Assembly: GCA_003218535.1 (NCBI GenBank)
Contig: QHNV01000050.1
Location: 1-55,468, forward strand
DNA: 55,468 bases
Direction: 5' to 3'
DNA from: Verrucomicrobiota bacterium
GTDB taxonomy: Bacteria; Verrucomicrobiota; Verrucomicrobiia; Chthoniobacterales; UBA10450
Part shown: positions 35,186-44,521 of the stretch, one piece after another
Position numbering within the stretch: position 1 is the first letter of the stretch
How the letters are laid out: the number at the start of each line of letters is the position of its first letter
Position numbers and translations under genes: made by a program
The notes under the pieces: generated by a model
The model's input: only the letters and a program-made list of their open reading frames with translations
Told to the model about the DNA's origin: nothing
The model's database searches: none

Positions 35186-36206
35186 ATGAAGATCTGCGAT
35201 CTGACCCAGTTTTACTCTCCGCTAAGTGGTGGCGTGAAACGGTACGTTCACGAGAAGATTGACTATGTCAGGAATCACTCTCCTGAGGACGAACACGTCC
35301 TCATTGTGCCGGGGCCAAAAACCGAGGTCACCACCAACGCCCGGTCGCGAGTCTATTCGATCCACTCGCCACTGGTCTCACGAAGCTCGCGTTATCGCGC
35401 GCTGCTTAATCTGCGAGCGATCGAAGAAATTCTGGAACGCGAGCGTCCTGATCTCATCGAATCGAGCGATCCATATCAAATTGGCTGGAAAGCGATTGCT
35501 GCCGGGCGCGCGTTGAAGGTTCCGGTGGTTGGGTTTTATCATTCGCATTTCCCGGAAGCATATCTCCAGGGGAGTGCGAAATTTTTAGGCAAACGCGGCA
35601 CCCAGCGGGCCATGAAATTGACGCGCGCTTATGTGCGCAAACTTTACAATCGCTTTCAGCTCACGCTCGTGCCCTCCGAGGTGTTGGCCGAGGTTCTTTC
35701 AGAATGGGGCGTGCACAATGTCCGGCCGGTGCGACTGGGAGTGAACACGGGCGTTTTCAAACCGGCGCCGGACGACAGCAGCGCGACTCGCCAGTCATTA
35801 GGAATTAGCCGCTCACAGACATTGCTTCTTTACGTCGGCCGTTTGGCCAGAGAAAAAAATACACAAACGTTGTTTCGAGGATTCGAACTTCTGCGCCGGC
35901 GAAATGGAAATCACTTTCATCTCCTAGTCATCGGCGATGGCCCCCAGCGGAACAGAGTTGCAAGGTTGCAGCGCTGCGTTAGACACGTTTCATGGATTTC
36001 GTATTGCAGCGATTGTGTCGAGCTGGCCCGTTACTATCGCGCAGCCGATCTGTTCGTTCATCCCGGAGGAAGCGATCGCAACGAAGTTGTCCATCTTGGG
36101 CCAACGCGCCGCCCGTGCGACGGAGAATCTCTATAGCTGGCCGCGTGTATTTGCAGAACTTTTTTGCATTTATCGCGAGGTTTGCGCAAACTACGGCCGT
36201 TTTTAA
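35186..36206 (+). pseudogene. Glycosyltransferase family 4, internal deletion with frame change
   Basis: Frame 1 (from ATG 35186) is a good GT4 N-terminal domain and first half of the donor domain: LTQFYSPLSGGVKRYVHEKI, YVGRLAREKNTQTLFRGFEL, LVIGDGPQRN, and YYRAADLFVHPGG. At about 36065-36095 the frame fails and runs to a stop at 36136. The correct C-terminus reappears in another frame, LGQRAARATENLYSWPRVFA followed by ELFCIYREVCANY, and ends at TAA 36204-36206. The missing about 55-65 residues include the E-x7-E catalytic segment (normally HPGVxETFGLVALE). The TAATG overlap with the GNAT gene at 36206 supports this as the native end. Confidence 0.88.
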
Positions 36207-36901
36207 TGGGCAGCGATAACCAGAAGCCGTTCACCATTCGCAGCTACCGCAAATCTGACCGCGAAGCGGTGAGAAAGCTCTGCTGCGATACCGGTTTTCT
36301 TGGAGACCCGATTGACCCCGTTTATGAGGACCGCGAGTTGTTCGCCGATTTTCTCACCACTTATTACACGGATCACGAGCCGGAATCGTGCTTTCTGCTG
36401 GAGCTAGATGGCGAAATCCGCGGCTATCTCCTAGGCTCGCGCAAGCCTTTCCGGAACCAGCTCTACGCGTTTTACCAAAATGTCTGGCTCTTTTTCCGCG
36501 CGCTGACGCGCTATTTCCGCTACAACGGAAGATCGCGCCGATTCATTCGTTGGACGCTCATGCACGGCTGGCGCGAAGTGCCGGCGGCACCACGGCGCAC
36601 ACCGCATTTTCACATCAATCTGCTCCCGGAGGCCCGCAAGGTTTCCACGACGCGCGCCCTTATGAGCGCGTATCTGAGTTATCTTTATCGCTCCGGCGAA
36701 AAGCGGGTTTACGGACAGATCGTTACGTTCGAGAGCCGGCGCGGAGAGAAGATGTTCGAACGTTACGGATTCAAAGTACTGAACCGCGCCGAGATCACCA
36801 AGTACAAGGCGTTTTACCCAGAGTCCGTCTATCTCAGCACGGTGATCAAAAATTTGGAAACCGCTGAACCGCTCTCGGCTTATTCGCGAACACGTTCTTA
36901 G
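36206..36901 (+). CDS. GNAT-family N-acetyltransferase
   Basis: About 231 residues from the ATG that overlaps the GT4 stop (TAATG), so translation was probably coupled to that gene. It begins IRSYRKSDREAVRKLCCDTG, contains FLLELDGEIRGYLLGSR, PHFHINLLPEARKVSTTRAL (acetyl-CoA strand/loop region) and a C-terminal FERYGFKVLNRAEITKYK. The acyl acceptor is unknown. Coupling with a GT4 suggests modification of a glycan or glycolipid. Confidence 0.82.
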   Translation: MGSDNQKPFTIRSYRKSDREAVRKLCCDTGFLGDPIDPVYEDRELFADFLTTYYTDHEPESCFLLELDGEIRGYLLGSRKPFRNQLYAFYQNVWLFFRALTRYFRYNGRSRRFIRWTLMHGWREVPAAPRRTPHFHINLLPEARKVSTTRALMSAYLSYLYRSGEKRVYGQIVTFESRRGEKMFERYGFKVLNRAEITKYKAFYPESVYLSTVIKNLETAEPLSAYSRTRS

Positions 36902-36929
36902 AAAATTTCACCAGGGCATGTTGGTCCAG

Positions 36930-39782
36930 TTACAGATTGGTAATCACGGCGAAGGGTAGGCTCGACAACGCGTCGGCAAGCTTCATTTGCCGACCGTGCA
37001 GACGCGGGGCGTGACAGGTGAAGAGGTCATGTGCATTCTCTAGCAACAACGTTTCTGGAAACTCAATAGCCGTGTCTTTCCACGCCTCACCGATCGGGGG
37101 AAAACCGACCCGCGACGAAAGCCGTGACGCGACCACAACGATCCAGTTGTGCCCCAGCTGCCGCGTGAAACTGACGCAACATTCCGCAAATGTTCCGCTC
37201 GCGCGAAGTGGCAGATATTCGCCGCGTTGAAAAAGATCGGCGTACTCGCGACGAAATCGCAGCACGCGCTGGGTCAGAAACATTTTGATCCGGGCGTCGG
37301 GCCATGCCTGCAAAAGTTCCTGTGGATTTGCTGTCGCGACTGTTTCGAGCATTTCGCGACGCCGGCTATAATCGACTGGTCGCCGGTTGTCGGGATCGAC
37401 CAGGCTGTAATCCCAAATCTCGTTTCCCTGATAAATGTCGGGCACGCCCGGTGAGGTAAGCTTAAGCAGCGTCTGCGTCAGCGAATTGATCGCTCCGAGG
37501 CGTGCGATCTCCTTCGCAACTGGAAGGAAAATTGGAAGAAACTTGTTTCGCGGAGCCGAATCCAAAACTCTCGTGACGAAGTCGCGCATCGCTGCGTCCC
37601 ATTCTTCGTTTGGCTGGATCCAGCTGGTGTTGATTTTCGCTTCATGAAGCGCCTTCGCCATGTAGGCTTCAATCCGTTCGATGTACTCTGGAATTGCCGC
37701 AGGATCTGGTTCACCATCGGGCTGCACAGGCCACGTCCCCAACAGAGTTTGGTAGAGCAAATATTCTTCGTTCGCATCAGGTGCTTCCAAGTCGTTGATC
37801 GTCCGTTTCCAGCGGCGATTCGCCAGACGCCAGCGTTGCAGGGAGCGCCGCCAAAGCTCTGCGATTTCGGAAATGGCCACGATTCGCGCGCGTACGTGTT
37901 CGCTGCGCTTTGTGTCATGCGTCGACGTGGTGAGCAAAGTCGTCGGCCAATTGCGCTGTCGGTCCAGGTTTTGCTCGTGAAACGATTCGACGTTTAAGCC
38001 AAACTGGTGCGGCTCGCCGCCCACTTCGTTCAAAGCAACAAGCCGATTGTAAATGTAAAACACCGTATCCTCGAGGCCCTTGGCCATGATCGGTGCTGTG
38101 GCTTGTTGAAACTTCAAAACGAAGTGCGTATGCGCGCTGCGCGCGGCGGCATCGAGGTTTGATGGAAAACGGAAGAGCAATACGTCGCGCAAAAAATTAA
38201 AAATCGATTCTTCCATTCCCGGGTTGCGGCGCTTGGCAGCGCTGATTGCGAGCTCGACAATTTGCCGATCTTCTTCGCTCACCGGCTGACCCGGTGCGAG
38301 ATAAGTGCGATAAACCGGAAAGCAGGCGATAATCTCGCGCACGGCACGCGATAGCGCTTCGAGCGTGAAATCGCGGTACCATCGGTTTTGCTCAGATAAG
38401 CGATCGAGCATGTTGCCCAGCACATCGATATCGTTGGCCAGAGCCAACTTCATCACTTGCAATTTCTTCGCATACAACAGATGCCCAAAGGGCATCGAGT
38501 GGCCAATGAAACGATGGAACGTTTTTGTGATCGCCGTTTCGGCCGAGGAATCGACCAGCAACTGTGTTGCGTGATTCGCGAAATCGTAGCCAGTGGTTCC
38601 GTGCACACGCCAGTCTTTGCGCAACGTTTCGGCGCCCGTCAGGATTTTTTCCGCGAGCAGGTAAATCGCGCGTCCGTCCTGGGGCAATCCGGTCGCGATC
38701 GCTTTCGCGCAACGCTGCTGAAGCTTCTCAAAATATTCGCGTGGCAAGTAAAGTCCGTCCGGATGATCAATACGAAGGCCTGTCACTGCGCCGCTGCCCA
38801 CCAAATCGAGAGTTAGCCGGTGAACCGCGTCAAATACTTTTGGCAGCTCAACGCGAATCGCCGCCAAATCATTTATGTCGAAAAAACGGCGATAATTGAT
38901 TTCCTCGGCAGCGACACGCCAAAACGCCAACCGAAACGACTGCGCATTAAGCAACTCATCCAGTGCGTCGAAACTGCGCGGATCGCCTGGCTCCCCGTTG
39001 ATCTGAGCCAGCGCCCTTTCGATTGCTTGTTGCACCTGCGGCGCTTCCCGGCAACGGCGCTCCAGACGTCGCTTGATGATCTCCTTCTCGCGGATGCGTT
39101 CTGCAATCCGCTTTGGATCGGTTTCGGTGCGTCTCGGCAGATATTCGAGTGCAGTCAGAATGCTTTGCAATTCCGCGTAAAAATCTTCGTCCTTGTGTTC
39201 GGCGAGATTTTCTAACGCAACGTCCAGGACGTAACGATAAGTGCCTGGCGCGATCGGCAGCCTGCGTTCCCCGTACAGCAAATAAAACGTTCCCTCTTCA
39301 AAGCGCATCCGGAGTTCGCCACGCTCAAGAACGCGCCCATACTGGTCGCTCAGAATCGGCAGGAGAACCTTGTCGCGCAGATCAAATTTCACCGGCCGCC
39401 AGTCGATATCGAAGTACGGCGCATATCTGGAGCTGGGCCCATTTTCCAGCACGTCCATCCACCATTGATTCCGCGAGTCGGCGATCCCAACGTGGTTCGG
39501 GACAAAATCCAGCACCTGACCCATCGAGTTCGCATGTAGTTCGGCGATCCAGGCATCGTAATCTGCGCGCGAGCCGACGGCTGGGTTCAGCTTGTTATGA
39601 TCGGCAATATCGTATCCGTGCAGGCTATCCGGGCTCGCCTGAAAATAGGGCGACGCGTAAACATCGCTCACACCCAGCGCGTGCAGATACGGCAGGATCT
39701 CGCTCGCATGAGCAAAAGTGAACCAGCGATTGAATTGCAGTCGGTAAGTGCAAGTGGGAATGCGCGGATGCTCCTTTTTCAC
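36930..39782 (-). CDS. treY: Malto-oligosyltrehalose synthase
   Basis: About 950 residues from GTG 39782 (MKKEHPRIPTCTYRLQ); the frame extends 27 bp upstream into a repeat. GH13 (alpha/beta)8 enzyme converting the reducing end of maltodextrin to a trehalose unit. Motifs are YRLQFNRWFTFAHA, SPYFQASPDSLHGYDIADHN, VLDFVPNHVGI, TGLRIDHPDGLY with the catalytic Asp region, STHDTKRSEHVRAR, and LLKLTSPGVPDIYQGNEIWD followed by YSLVDPDNRRPVDY. It implies TreY-TreZ trehalose synthesis and osmotic or desiccation tolerance, but treZ is not in this window. It follows a repeat and is convergent with the GNAT gene. Confidence 0.95.
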   Translation of the reverse strand: MKKEHPRIPTCTYRLQFNRWFTFAHASEILPYLHALGVSDVYASPYFQASPDSLHGYDIADHNKLNPAVGSRADYDAWIAELHANSMGQVLDFVPNHVGIADSRNQWWMDVLENGPSSRYAPYFDIDWRPVKFDLRDKVLLPILSDQYGRVLERGELRMRFEEGTFYLLYGERRLPIAPGTYRYVLDVALENLAEHKDEDFYAELQSILTALEYLPRRTETDPKRIAERIREKEIIKRRLERRCREAPQVQQAIERALAQINGEPGDPRSFDALDELLNAQSFRLAFWRVAAEEINYRRFFDINDLAAIRVELPKVFDAVHRLTLDLVGSGAVTGLRIDHPDGLYLPREYFEKLQQRCAKAIATGLPQDGRAIYLLAEKILTGAETLRKDWRVHGTTGYDFANHATQLLVDSSAETAITKTFHRFIGHSMPFGHLLYAKKLQVMKLALANDIDVLGNMLDRLSEQNRWYRDFTLEALSRAVREIIACFPVYRTYLAPGQPVSEEDRQIVELAISAAKRRNPGMEESIFNFLRDVLLFRFPSNLDAAARSAHTHFVLKFQQATAPIMAKGLEDTVFYIYNRLVALNEVGGEPHQFGLNVESFHEQNLDRQRNWPTTLLTTSTHDTKRSEHVRARIVAISEIAELWRRSLQRWRLANRRWKRTINDLEAPDANEEYLLYQTLLGTWPVQPDGEPDPAAIPEYIERIEAYMAKALHEAKINTSWIQPNEEWDAAMRDFVTRVLDSAPRNKFLPIFLPVAKEIARLGAINSLTQTLLKLTSPGVPDIYQGNEIWDYSLVDPDNRRPVDYSRRREMLETVATANPQELLQAWPDARIKMFLTQRVLRFRREYADLFQRGEYLPLRASGTFAECCVSFTRQLGHNWIVVVASRLSSRVGFPPIGEAWKDTAIEFPETLLLENAHDLFTCHAPRLHGRQMKLADALSSLPFAVITNL

Positions 39783-39880
39783 AGCAGGAAGCAAACGTCC
39801 AACGCCCAACGCCCAACGTCCAACGCTGAAATTCAGAGTCTGATTTCGAGATCCAGCGTCTGATGTTGGGCGTTCGGTGT
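39783..39880. repeat. CCAACGCCCAACGTCCAACG-type low-complexity repeat
   Basis: Tandem near-copies of CCAACG(C/T)CC followed by AGAGTCTGATTTCGAGATCC and a later inverted GATGTTGGGCGTTCGG occupy the gap between argS and treY. Same family as 4616-4746. Confidence 0.55.
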
Positions 39881-39884
39881 TATC

Positions 39885-41591
39885 TCACATCTTTTCCGGT
39901 ACCTTGATCCCGAGCAGATCCAGGCCGCACTGGAGAACCCGGCCGGTAAGGTCGCACAGCACCAGCCGCGAACTGCGCGCCGGTTCCTCTGACTTCAACA
40001 CCGGACAAGCTTCATAAAATGTGTGAAAGCTGTTCGCCAACTCAAACAGGTAATTTGCCAGAATATTTGGGCGAAAATCGTTCAATATTTGCGGAACGAT
40101 CTCTGCGAACTGACACAAACGTTTGGCAATATTAGTTTCGGCGGGATCGCTCAGGATTAGCTTGTCGATTTTCGGCGCGGGTTCACCTGCTTTGCGAAAA
40201 ATGGAACGAATCCGCACATACGCGTTCTGCAAATACGGCGCAGTGTTCCCGTGCAGAGAAAGCATCTTTTCCCAGGAAAAAATATAATCCGTCATTCGAT
40301 ACTGTGAGAGATCAGTGTATTTGACTGCGCCAACCCCGATCTTTTGGGCAATGTCGATCTTCTCGTCTTCGCCGAGATGCGGATTTTTTTCGTCGACGAT
40401 TTTGCGCGCGCGATTGCACGCTTCCTCGAGAAGATCGCGCAACGGCACGTTTTCGCCGGAGCGCGTCTTCATCAGTTTGCGGTCTTCGCCAAGGACGCTG
40501 CCAAACGCGATGTGACGCAGATCAGCTGCGTAACTCTCGCGTCGTGCGATCTCGAAAATTTGCTTGAGGTGCAACGTTTGCGGTGCACCGACGACATACC
40601 AAATCGCATCGGCTTTCAATTCCTTGACGCGATAATCGACTGTAGCGAGATCCGTCGTTGCATAATTGAATCCGCCGTCGCGTTTGCGAATGATGCACGG
40701 TTTATCAGCCAGCTCGGGATTATCCCGGAAGAAAACAACCACCGCAGCTTCACTGATTTCTGCGATTCCAGACTTGAGCAGACGCTCGACTACACCGGGT
40801 AGGCGATCGTGGTAAAAACTTTCGCCGCATTGGACGTCATAATGAACATCGAGCATTTCGAAAACGTGCTGGAAATCCTGCATCGAAAACGCGACGCATT
40901 CGTTCCAGATGTCGATGTTTTTCTTGTCGCCGGCTTGCAACTTGACTAGTTCCTGCCGGCAAGCCTCGCGAACTTGTGGATCGCGTGTCGCTCGTTCATT
41001 TGTCTCCTTGTAAACCCGCACAATTTCGGCAAGCGGATTCCGCTGCAGTGCTCGCTGATCCAGGAGGTTTTTCCAGCCGTAAATAACCATCCCAAACTGC
41101 ATGCCCCAGTCGCCAATATGATTGTCCCGGATCACTTCGTGTCCGAGAAATTGCGCGATCCGCGCCAGCGCGTCGCCAAGCACCGTGCTTCGAATATGAC
41201 CGACATGCATCGGCTTGGCCACGTTAGGGGATCCAAAATCAATCACGATCCGTTGCTTCGGCTTTGCCTTCGCAACGCCGAGTCCTGCATGTCGCAAGAC
41301 TTCGATGGTCTTTTTTGCGATTGCATCGGGGCGCAACTTGAAATTGATGAAGCCCGCGCCCGCGACCACCGGGGTTTCGCAAAAATCGTCAACCCTCAGG
41401 TGCGCGACGATTTTCTTTGCAAGCGCGCGAGGATTTTCGGTGGGCTGTTTTCCCAATACTAAAGCGGCGTTGGTCTGGTAATCGCCAAAGCGTGGATCGG
41501 TTGCGGTCGTTAGTTCACCAGCGTCTGGCAAACCGGCGTTTGCCAAAGCGCTGGAAAGCTTCTTTGCGAGAATTGATTGAAAAGTTTCCAT
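39885..41591 (-). CDS. argS: Arginyl-tRNA synthetase
   Basis: 568 residues, class I synthetase. The N-terminal additional domain has GDYQTNAALVLGKQ. The HIGH-type motif is NVAKPMHVGHIRST, followed by RDNHIGDWGMQFG. The anticodon-binding C-terminus contains YLQNAYVRIRSI and the final LDLLGIKVPEKM. Length is normal. Upstream, between it and the ptsN-like gene, is a double-hairpin repeat. Confidence 0.95.
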   Translation of the reverse strand: METFQSILAKKLSSALANAGLPDAGELTTATDPRFGDYQTNAALVLGKQPTENPRALAKKIVAHLRVDDFCETPVVAGAGFINFKLRPDAIAKKTIEVLRHAGLGVAKAKPKQRIVIDFGSPNVAKPMHVGHIRSTVLGDALARIAQFLGHEVIRDNHIGDWGMQFGMVIYGWKNLLDQRALQRNPLAEIVRVYKETNERATRDPQVREACRQELVKLQAGDKKNIDIWNECVAFSMQDFQHVFEMLDVHYDVQCGESFYHDRLPGVVERLLKSGIAEISEAAVVVFFRDNPELADKPCIIRKRDGGFNYATTDLATVDYRVKELKADAIWYVVGAPQTLHLKQIFEIARRESYAADLRHIAFGSVLGEDRKLMKTRSGENVPLRDLLEEACNRARKIVDEKNPHLGEDEKIDIAQKIGVGAVKYTDLSQYRMTDYIFSWEKMLSLHGNTAPYLQNAYVRIRSIFRKAGEPAPKIDKLILSDPAETNIAKRLCQFAEIVPQILNDFRPNILANYLFELANSFHTFYEACPVLKSEEPARSSRLVLCDLTGRVLQCGLDLLGIKVPEKM

Positions 41592-41610
41592 TCGGACCAG
41601 ATTCGCTGAA

Positions 41611-41674
41611 CTGTAGCGGCGCTCTGTGAGCGCCGCAGCGACATTCGCTCGGCGGTCATAGACCGCCGCTACAG
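41611..41674. repeat. Double-hairpin palindromic element, copy 3
   Basis: A 64 bp unit bounded by perfect 11 bp inverted termini, CTGTAGCGGCG (41611-41621) and CGCCGCTACAG (41664-41674). Hairpin 1 is GCGGCGCTC/GAGCGCCGC with loop TGT (41616-41636). Hairpin 2 is CGGCGGTC/GACCGCCG with loop ATA (41650-41668). It fills the gap between the ptsN-like stop and the argS start. Confidence 0.85.
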
Positions 41675-42133
41675 CTACGAGCGATCGCGAAAGATCGACA
41701 AAATTTCCTCGGCGGATTTCGCGTTGGCCAGGCTCTCGCGCACGGTGCGGTCGTTCAGAAACTTTGCGATCGACGCCAGCGTACGCAGGTGCGTTTGAAA
41801 TTGATTTTTCGGAACAATAAAGAGAACGACAAACTTTACCGGGGCATTATCGAGCGCGTCGAACTCAATCCCCGTTGTCGATCGTCCGAAAGCCGCCACC
41901 ACTTCGTCGAGTCGATCAGAGGAACAATGTGGAATGGCGATCCCAAACCCAATCCCGGTGCTCATGGTTTCCTCGCGCTGCTTGAGTGCAGCCAGGATGG
42001 GGTCGCGATCCGGTTCTTTGATTTTTCCAAGGTGAACCAGCAGATCGATCAACTCGACAATGGCCGGCCAGCGCTCAGTAGCTTTCATCTCCGGAACGAT
42101 TTGCTCGGCAGAAAGTAGATTGGCCAGGGACAT
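41675..42133 (-). CDS. ptsN: PTS EIIA-Ntr-like protein
   Basis: 152 residues, single EIIA (mannitol/fructose/Ntr) domain. The phospho-acceptor His is in GIAIPHCSSDRLD. Other markers are the preceding REETMSTGIGFG and VVLFIVPKNQFQTHLRTLASIAKF. No EIIB/EIIC genes are nearby, so it is more likely a regulatory phosphocarrier than a sugar transporter component. Encoded upstream of argS with 83 bp of repeat between them. The symbol is by similarity and not certain. Confidence 0.85.
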   Translation of the reverse strand: MSLANLLSAEQIVPEMKATERWPAIVELIDLLVHLGKIKEPDRDPILAALKQREETMSTGIGFGIAIPHCSSDRLDEVVAAFGRSTTGIEFDALDNAPVKFVVLFIVPKNQFQTHLRTLASIAKFLNDRTVRESLANAKSAEEILSIFRDRS

Positions 42134-42233
42134 GCGGGCACTCCCACGTACGGGAGGGCAAGCTTAGCGGCAGCCCTTGGGTTGACAAGCGCGTTTTAGA
42201 TAGTGGCCGCTTCGCTGTTCGACATTCAGAGAG

Positions 42234-42947
42234 TCAATCCGCGTCGGGCAGTTTGTAGTTCAAGCGCCGCGCAAGCAACCAGCGCACGCCGAACATGTCG
42301 ATGGTCGCCCGCAATGCGCGGTTCCCTAGTCCGTACTTGCTTTGGCCAAACCGGCGGGGCCGATGATTCACTGGGAGTTCAACGACCCGATAGCCGGCGC
42401 CTTTGATCAGAGCAGGGATGAACCGGTGCATGCCCTTGAACGGAACTAACGCGTTGACGCATTCGCGCCGCATCGCTTTCAATGTGCAGCCGGTGTCGCG
42501 CACGCCGTCTTTTGTGAATCGGCTGCGAACCGCATTGGCGATCCAACTCGTCAGCCGCTTCACTAGTGTGTCTCTGCGTTGCGCGCGGTAGCCGCACACC
42601 AGATCAGCCCCGCGCGTAATCTCGGCCAGAAGCCTTGGAATATCGGCCGGGTCGTTTTGTAAGTCGCCATCGATAAGAACGAGGCTTGCGCCGCGCGCCG
42701 CTTTGAGCCCGGCATAAATTGCCGCGCTTTGGCCTGAATTTTTTTCGAAGCGGATTACTCGAACGTTCGGAGCAGCTTCAATTCGTTCGGGTGTGTGATC
42801 TGTCGATCCATCATCGACAAAAACGATCTCATGATCGAGTTCACGGAGAGTTTTGCGTAGCTCCAATTGCAGAATCGATATGTTTTCTTCTTCATTGAAG
42901 ACAGGCACGATCACGGAAACTGCGGGTGAATTTGTCACCTCGCTCAT
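42234..42947 (-). CDS. Glycosyltransferase family 2 (polyprenyl-phosphate type)
   Basis: 237 residues. GT-A motifs are VSVIVPVFNEEENI, IVFVDDGSTDHT, KNSGQSAAIYAGLKAARG, LIDGDLQNDPADIP (DxD-like) and RDTGCTLKAMRRE, then VNHRPRRFGQSKYG. It resembles DPM1/ArnC-type enzymes without C-terminal TM helices. It probably charges undecaprenyl phosphate with a sugar that the neighbouring GT39 enzyme uses. ATG overlaps the GT39 stop (42944-42947). Confidence 0.9.
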   Translation of the reverse strand: MSEVTNSPAVSVIVPVFNEEENISILQLELRKTLRELDHEIVFVDDGSTDHTPERIEAAPNVRVIRFEKNSGQSAAIYAGLKAARGASLVLIDGDLQNDPADIPRLLAEITRGADLVCGYRAQRRDTLVKRLTSWIANAVRSRFTKDGVRDTGCTLKAMRRECVNALVPFKGMHRFIPALIKGAGYRVVELPVNHRPRRFGQSKYGLGNRALRATIDMFGVRWLLARRLNYKLPDAD

Positions 42948-44521
42948 AGTGGCAGCGTCCGATAATTTCGACAGAGAAATACCTGCCAGGTGCGGATTGC
43001 TTTCCCGTAACGCGACACTTGAATCGTCCCAACCGGCTCAGTCGATTGAAATGCAGCCCGGATATTATGAGGCACATGCTCATTTTCTCCTTCTCGGATG
43101 AAGAGCGCATCTCGTCCAACAAAGGGATTGACGCCGTTCTCTTCGGTGTAAACTTCGCCCTCCGTCCGGGGAACGCCTGATTTTAGTTCAACGAATTCAT
43201 CGTAACGCGGCCAAAACGAGAACTGATTCATCAGGTCCTGGGATTCGGGAATATAAACTGGCGGATGCCTCGGCCCCTCCACTCGTTTGTCGCGCAAGTA
43301 AAAGGAGATCTCTGACGCGCGATCCCGCGCGTCGGCAATGAGAAAGAGTTTTTCTTGCAGTTTGGCTTCTAGATCGCTGCGGATTTCTTCGACTGCGCCG
43401 GTCGCGCTTTTCCATCCCCGCATTCGGTCGCTAGGGTCGCGTCGCGATAGCCGGTAGCCCGCCACACGCAACAGGTCAGTGTCCAACGCAACGAGGCTCA
43501 TAAGTAAACCTGTCAGCAACGCTGCGCCGGCGCAGAGACGCAGGATGACGCTCGTTTCCAATCGTTCCCACCAGAAATAAATCGCCAGCAAGCCGAAGCC
43601 AAAGAATGCGAGTCCGTCCCAATTTGGCGCCGCGCTCTTGTTGATCGACAACAACAGGTAAAAGACGAAAAGCGGCAGCCCAAACCACATTAGGAACAAG
43701 ACCTTGAATTGCTGGTTTACGCGTCGCCAGCTTCCAATCACACCGACTGTGATTGCAAGAAACAGAAATGGTGAATAAGCCAGGAAGTGCTCACCAATAA
43801 ACTTGAAGATCTCGCCGGGATGGAAGCCAAAACCGTGCTCGACCCCTCCGCGGGACCGCAGATGCGCGAACGTGATCCAGGCGTGCTGGGCGTTCCACAT
43901 GATCGGGGGGACAGTGCAAAAGGCGAATACGCCAAGCAGCAAATATAAACCGGGACGCGCAAATTCCTGCCGGAGCCGGGGCGCCAGGGCGAGCACGAGC
44001 AAAATTGAAATAAGCTCAACTGCATTCGTATATTTACAGAGAAATCCAAGCCCAATCAGCAGTCCGGTAAGCGGCCAATGCCATGAGAAACGCGGACTCT
44101 TTTCTACCGCCAGCCAGAATGTGAACATCGCCGCCAACCAGAAAAAAACCGACAGCGAATCGATCGTCATGAGGAACGCCCCGATATTGAAAATCGGAGT
44201 GAAATTTAAACCGACAACTGCCCACCAACCAGCGATGGGGCTGAACAGCCGCCGCGCAAAGTAGAACAGCAGCAGGCTTGTGCCGGCCGCCAAGATAGGG
44301 CTGAAGAAGCGCACGCCGAATTCGTTCGCACCAAACAGAGCCGCGCTGGCGCGAATTGCGAAAGCGATGCCGGGCCCTTTGCTGAAGTACGCCGGCGCCA
44401 AGCGCTCCGACCACATCCAATAGTATGCTTCGTCGAATTCGAGATCAGTCGTCGCTAACAGCGACAATCGAGTCGCTGTCAAAGCGATAATGAAAAGCCA
44501 GACTGATCGCGTCATACTCAT
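42944..44521 (-). CDS. Glycosyltransferase family 39 (ArnT/PMT-like) membrane protein
   Basis: 525 residues, about 10-12 TM helices followed by a periplasmic tail. The N-terminal loop has the conserved acidic motif LEFDEAYYWMWSERLAPAYF, then GPGIAFAIRASAALFG. The family uses polyprenyl-phosphate sugars to glycosylate lipid A or proteins on the periplasmic side. Flanked by a GT2 (sugar donor charger) and a PAP2 phosphatase, with 4 bp overlaps at both ends, it forms a compact envelope-modification operon. Confidence 0.88.
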   Translation of the reverse strand: MSMTRSVWLFIIALTATRLSLLATTDLEFDEAYYWMWSERLAPAYFSKGPGIAFAIRASAALFGANEFGVRFFSPILAAGTSLLLFYFARRLFSPIAGWWAVVGLNFTPIFNIGAFLMTIDSLSVFFWLAAMFTFWLAVEKSPRFSWHWPLTGLLIGLGFLCKYTNAVELISILLVLALAPRLRQEFARPGLYLLLGVFAFCTVPPIMWNAQHAWITFAHLRSRGGVEHGFGFHPGEIFKFIGEHFLAYSPFLFLAITVGVIGSWRRVNQQFKVLFLMWFGLPLFVFYLLLSINKSAAPNWDGLAFFGFGLLAIYFWWERLETSVILRLCAGAALLTGLLMSLVALDTDLLRVAGYRLSRRDPSDRMRGWKSATGAVEEIRSDLEAKLQEKLFLIADARDRASEISFYLRDKRVEGPRHPPVYIPESQDLMNQFSFWPRYDEFVELKSGVPRTEGEVYTEENGVNPFVGRDALFIREGENEHVPHNIRAAFQSTEPVGTIQVSRYGKAIRTWQVFLCRNYRTLPL

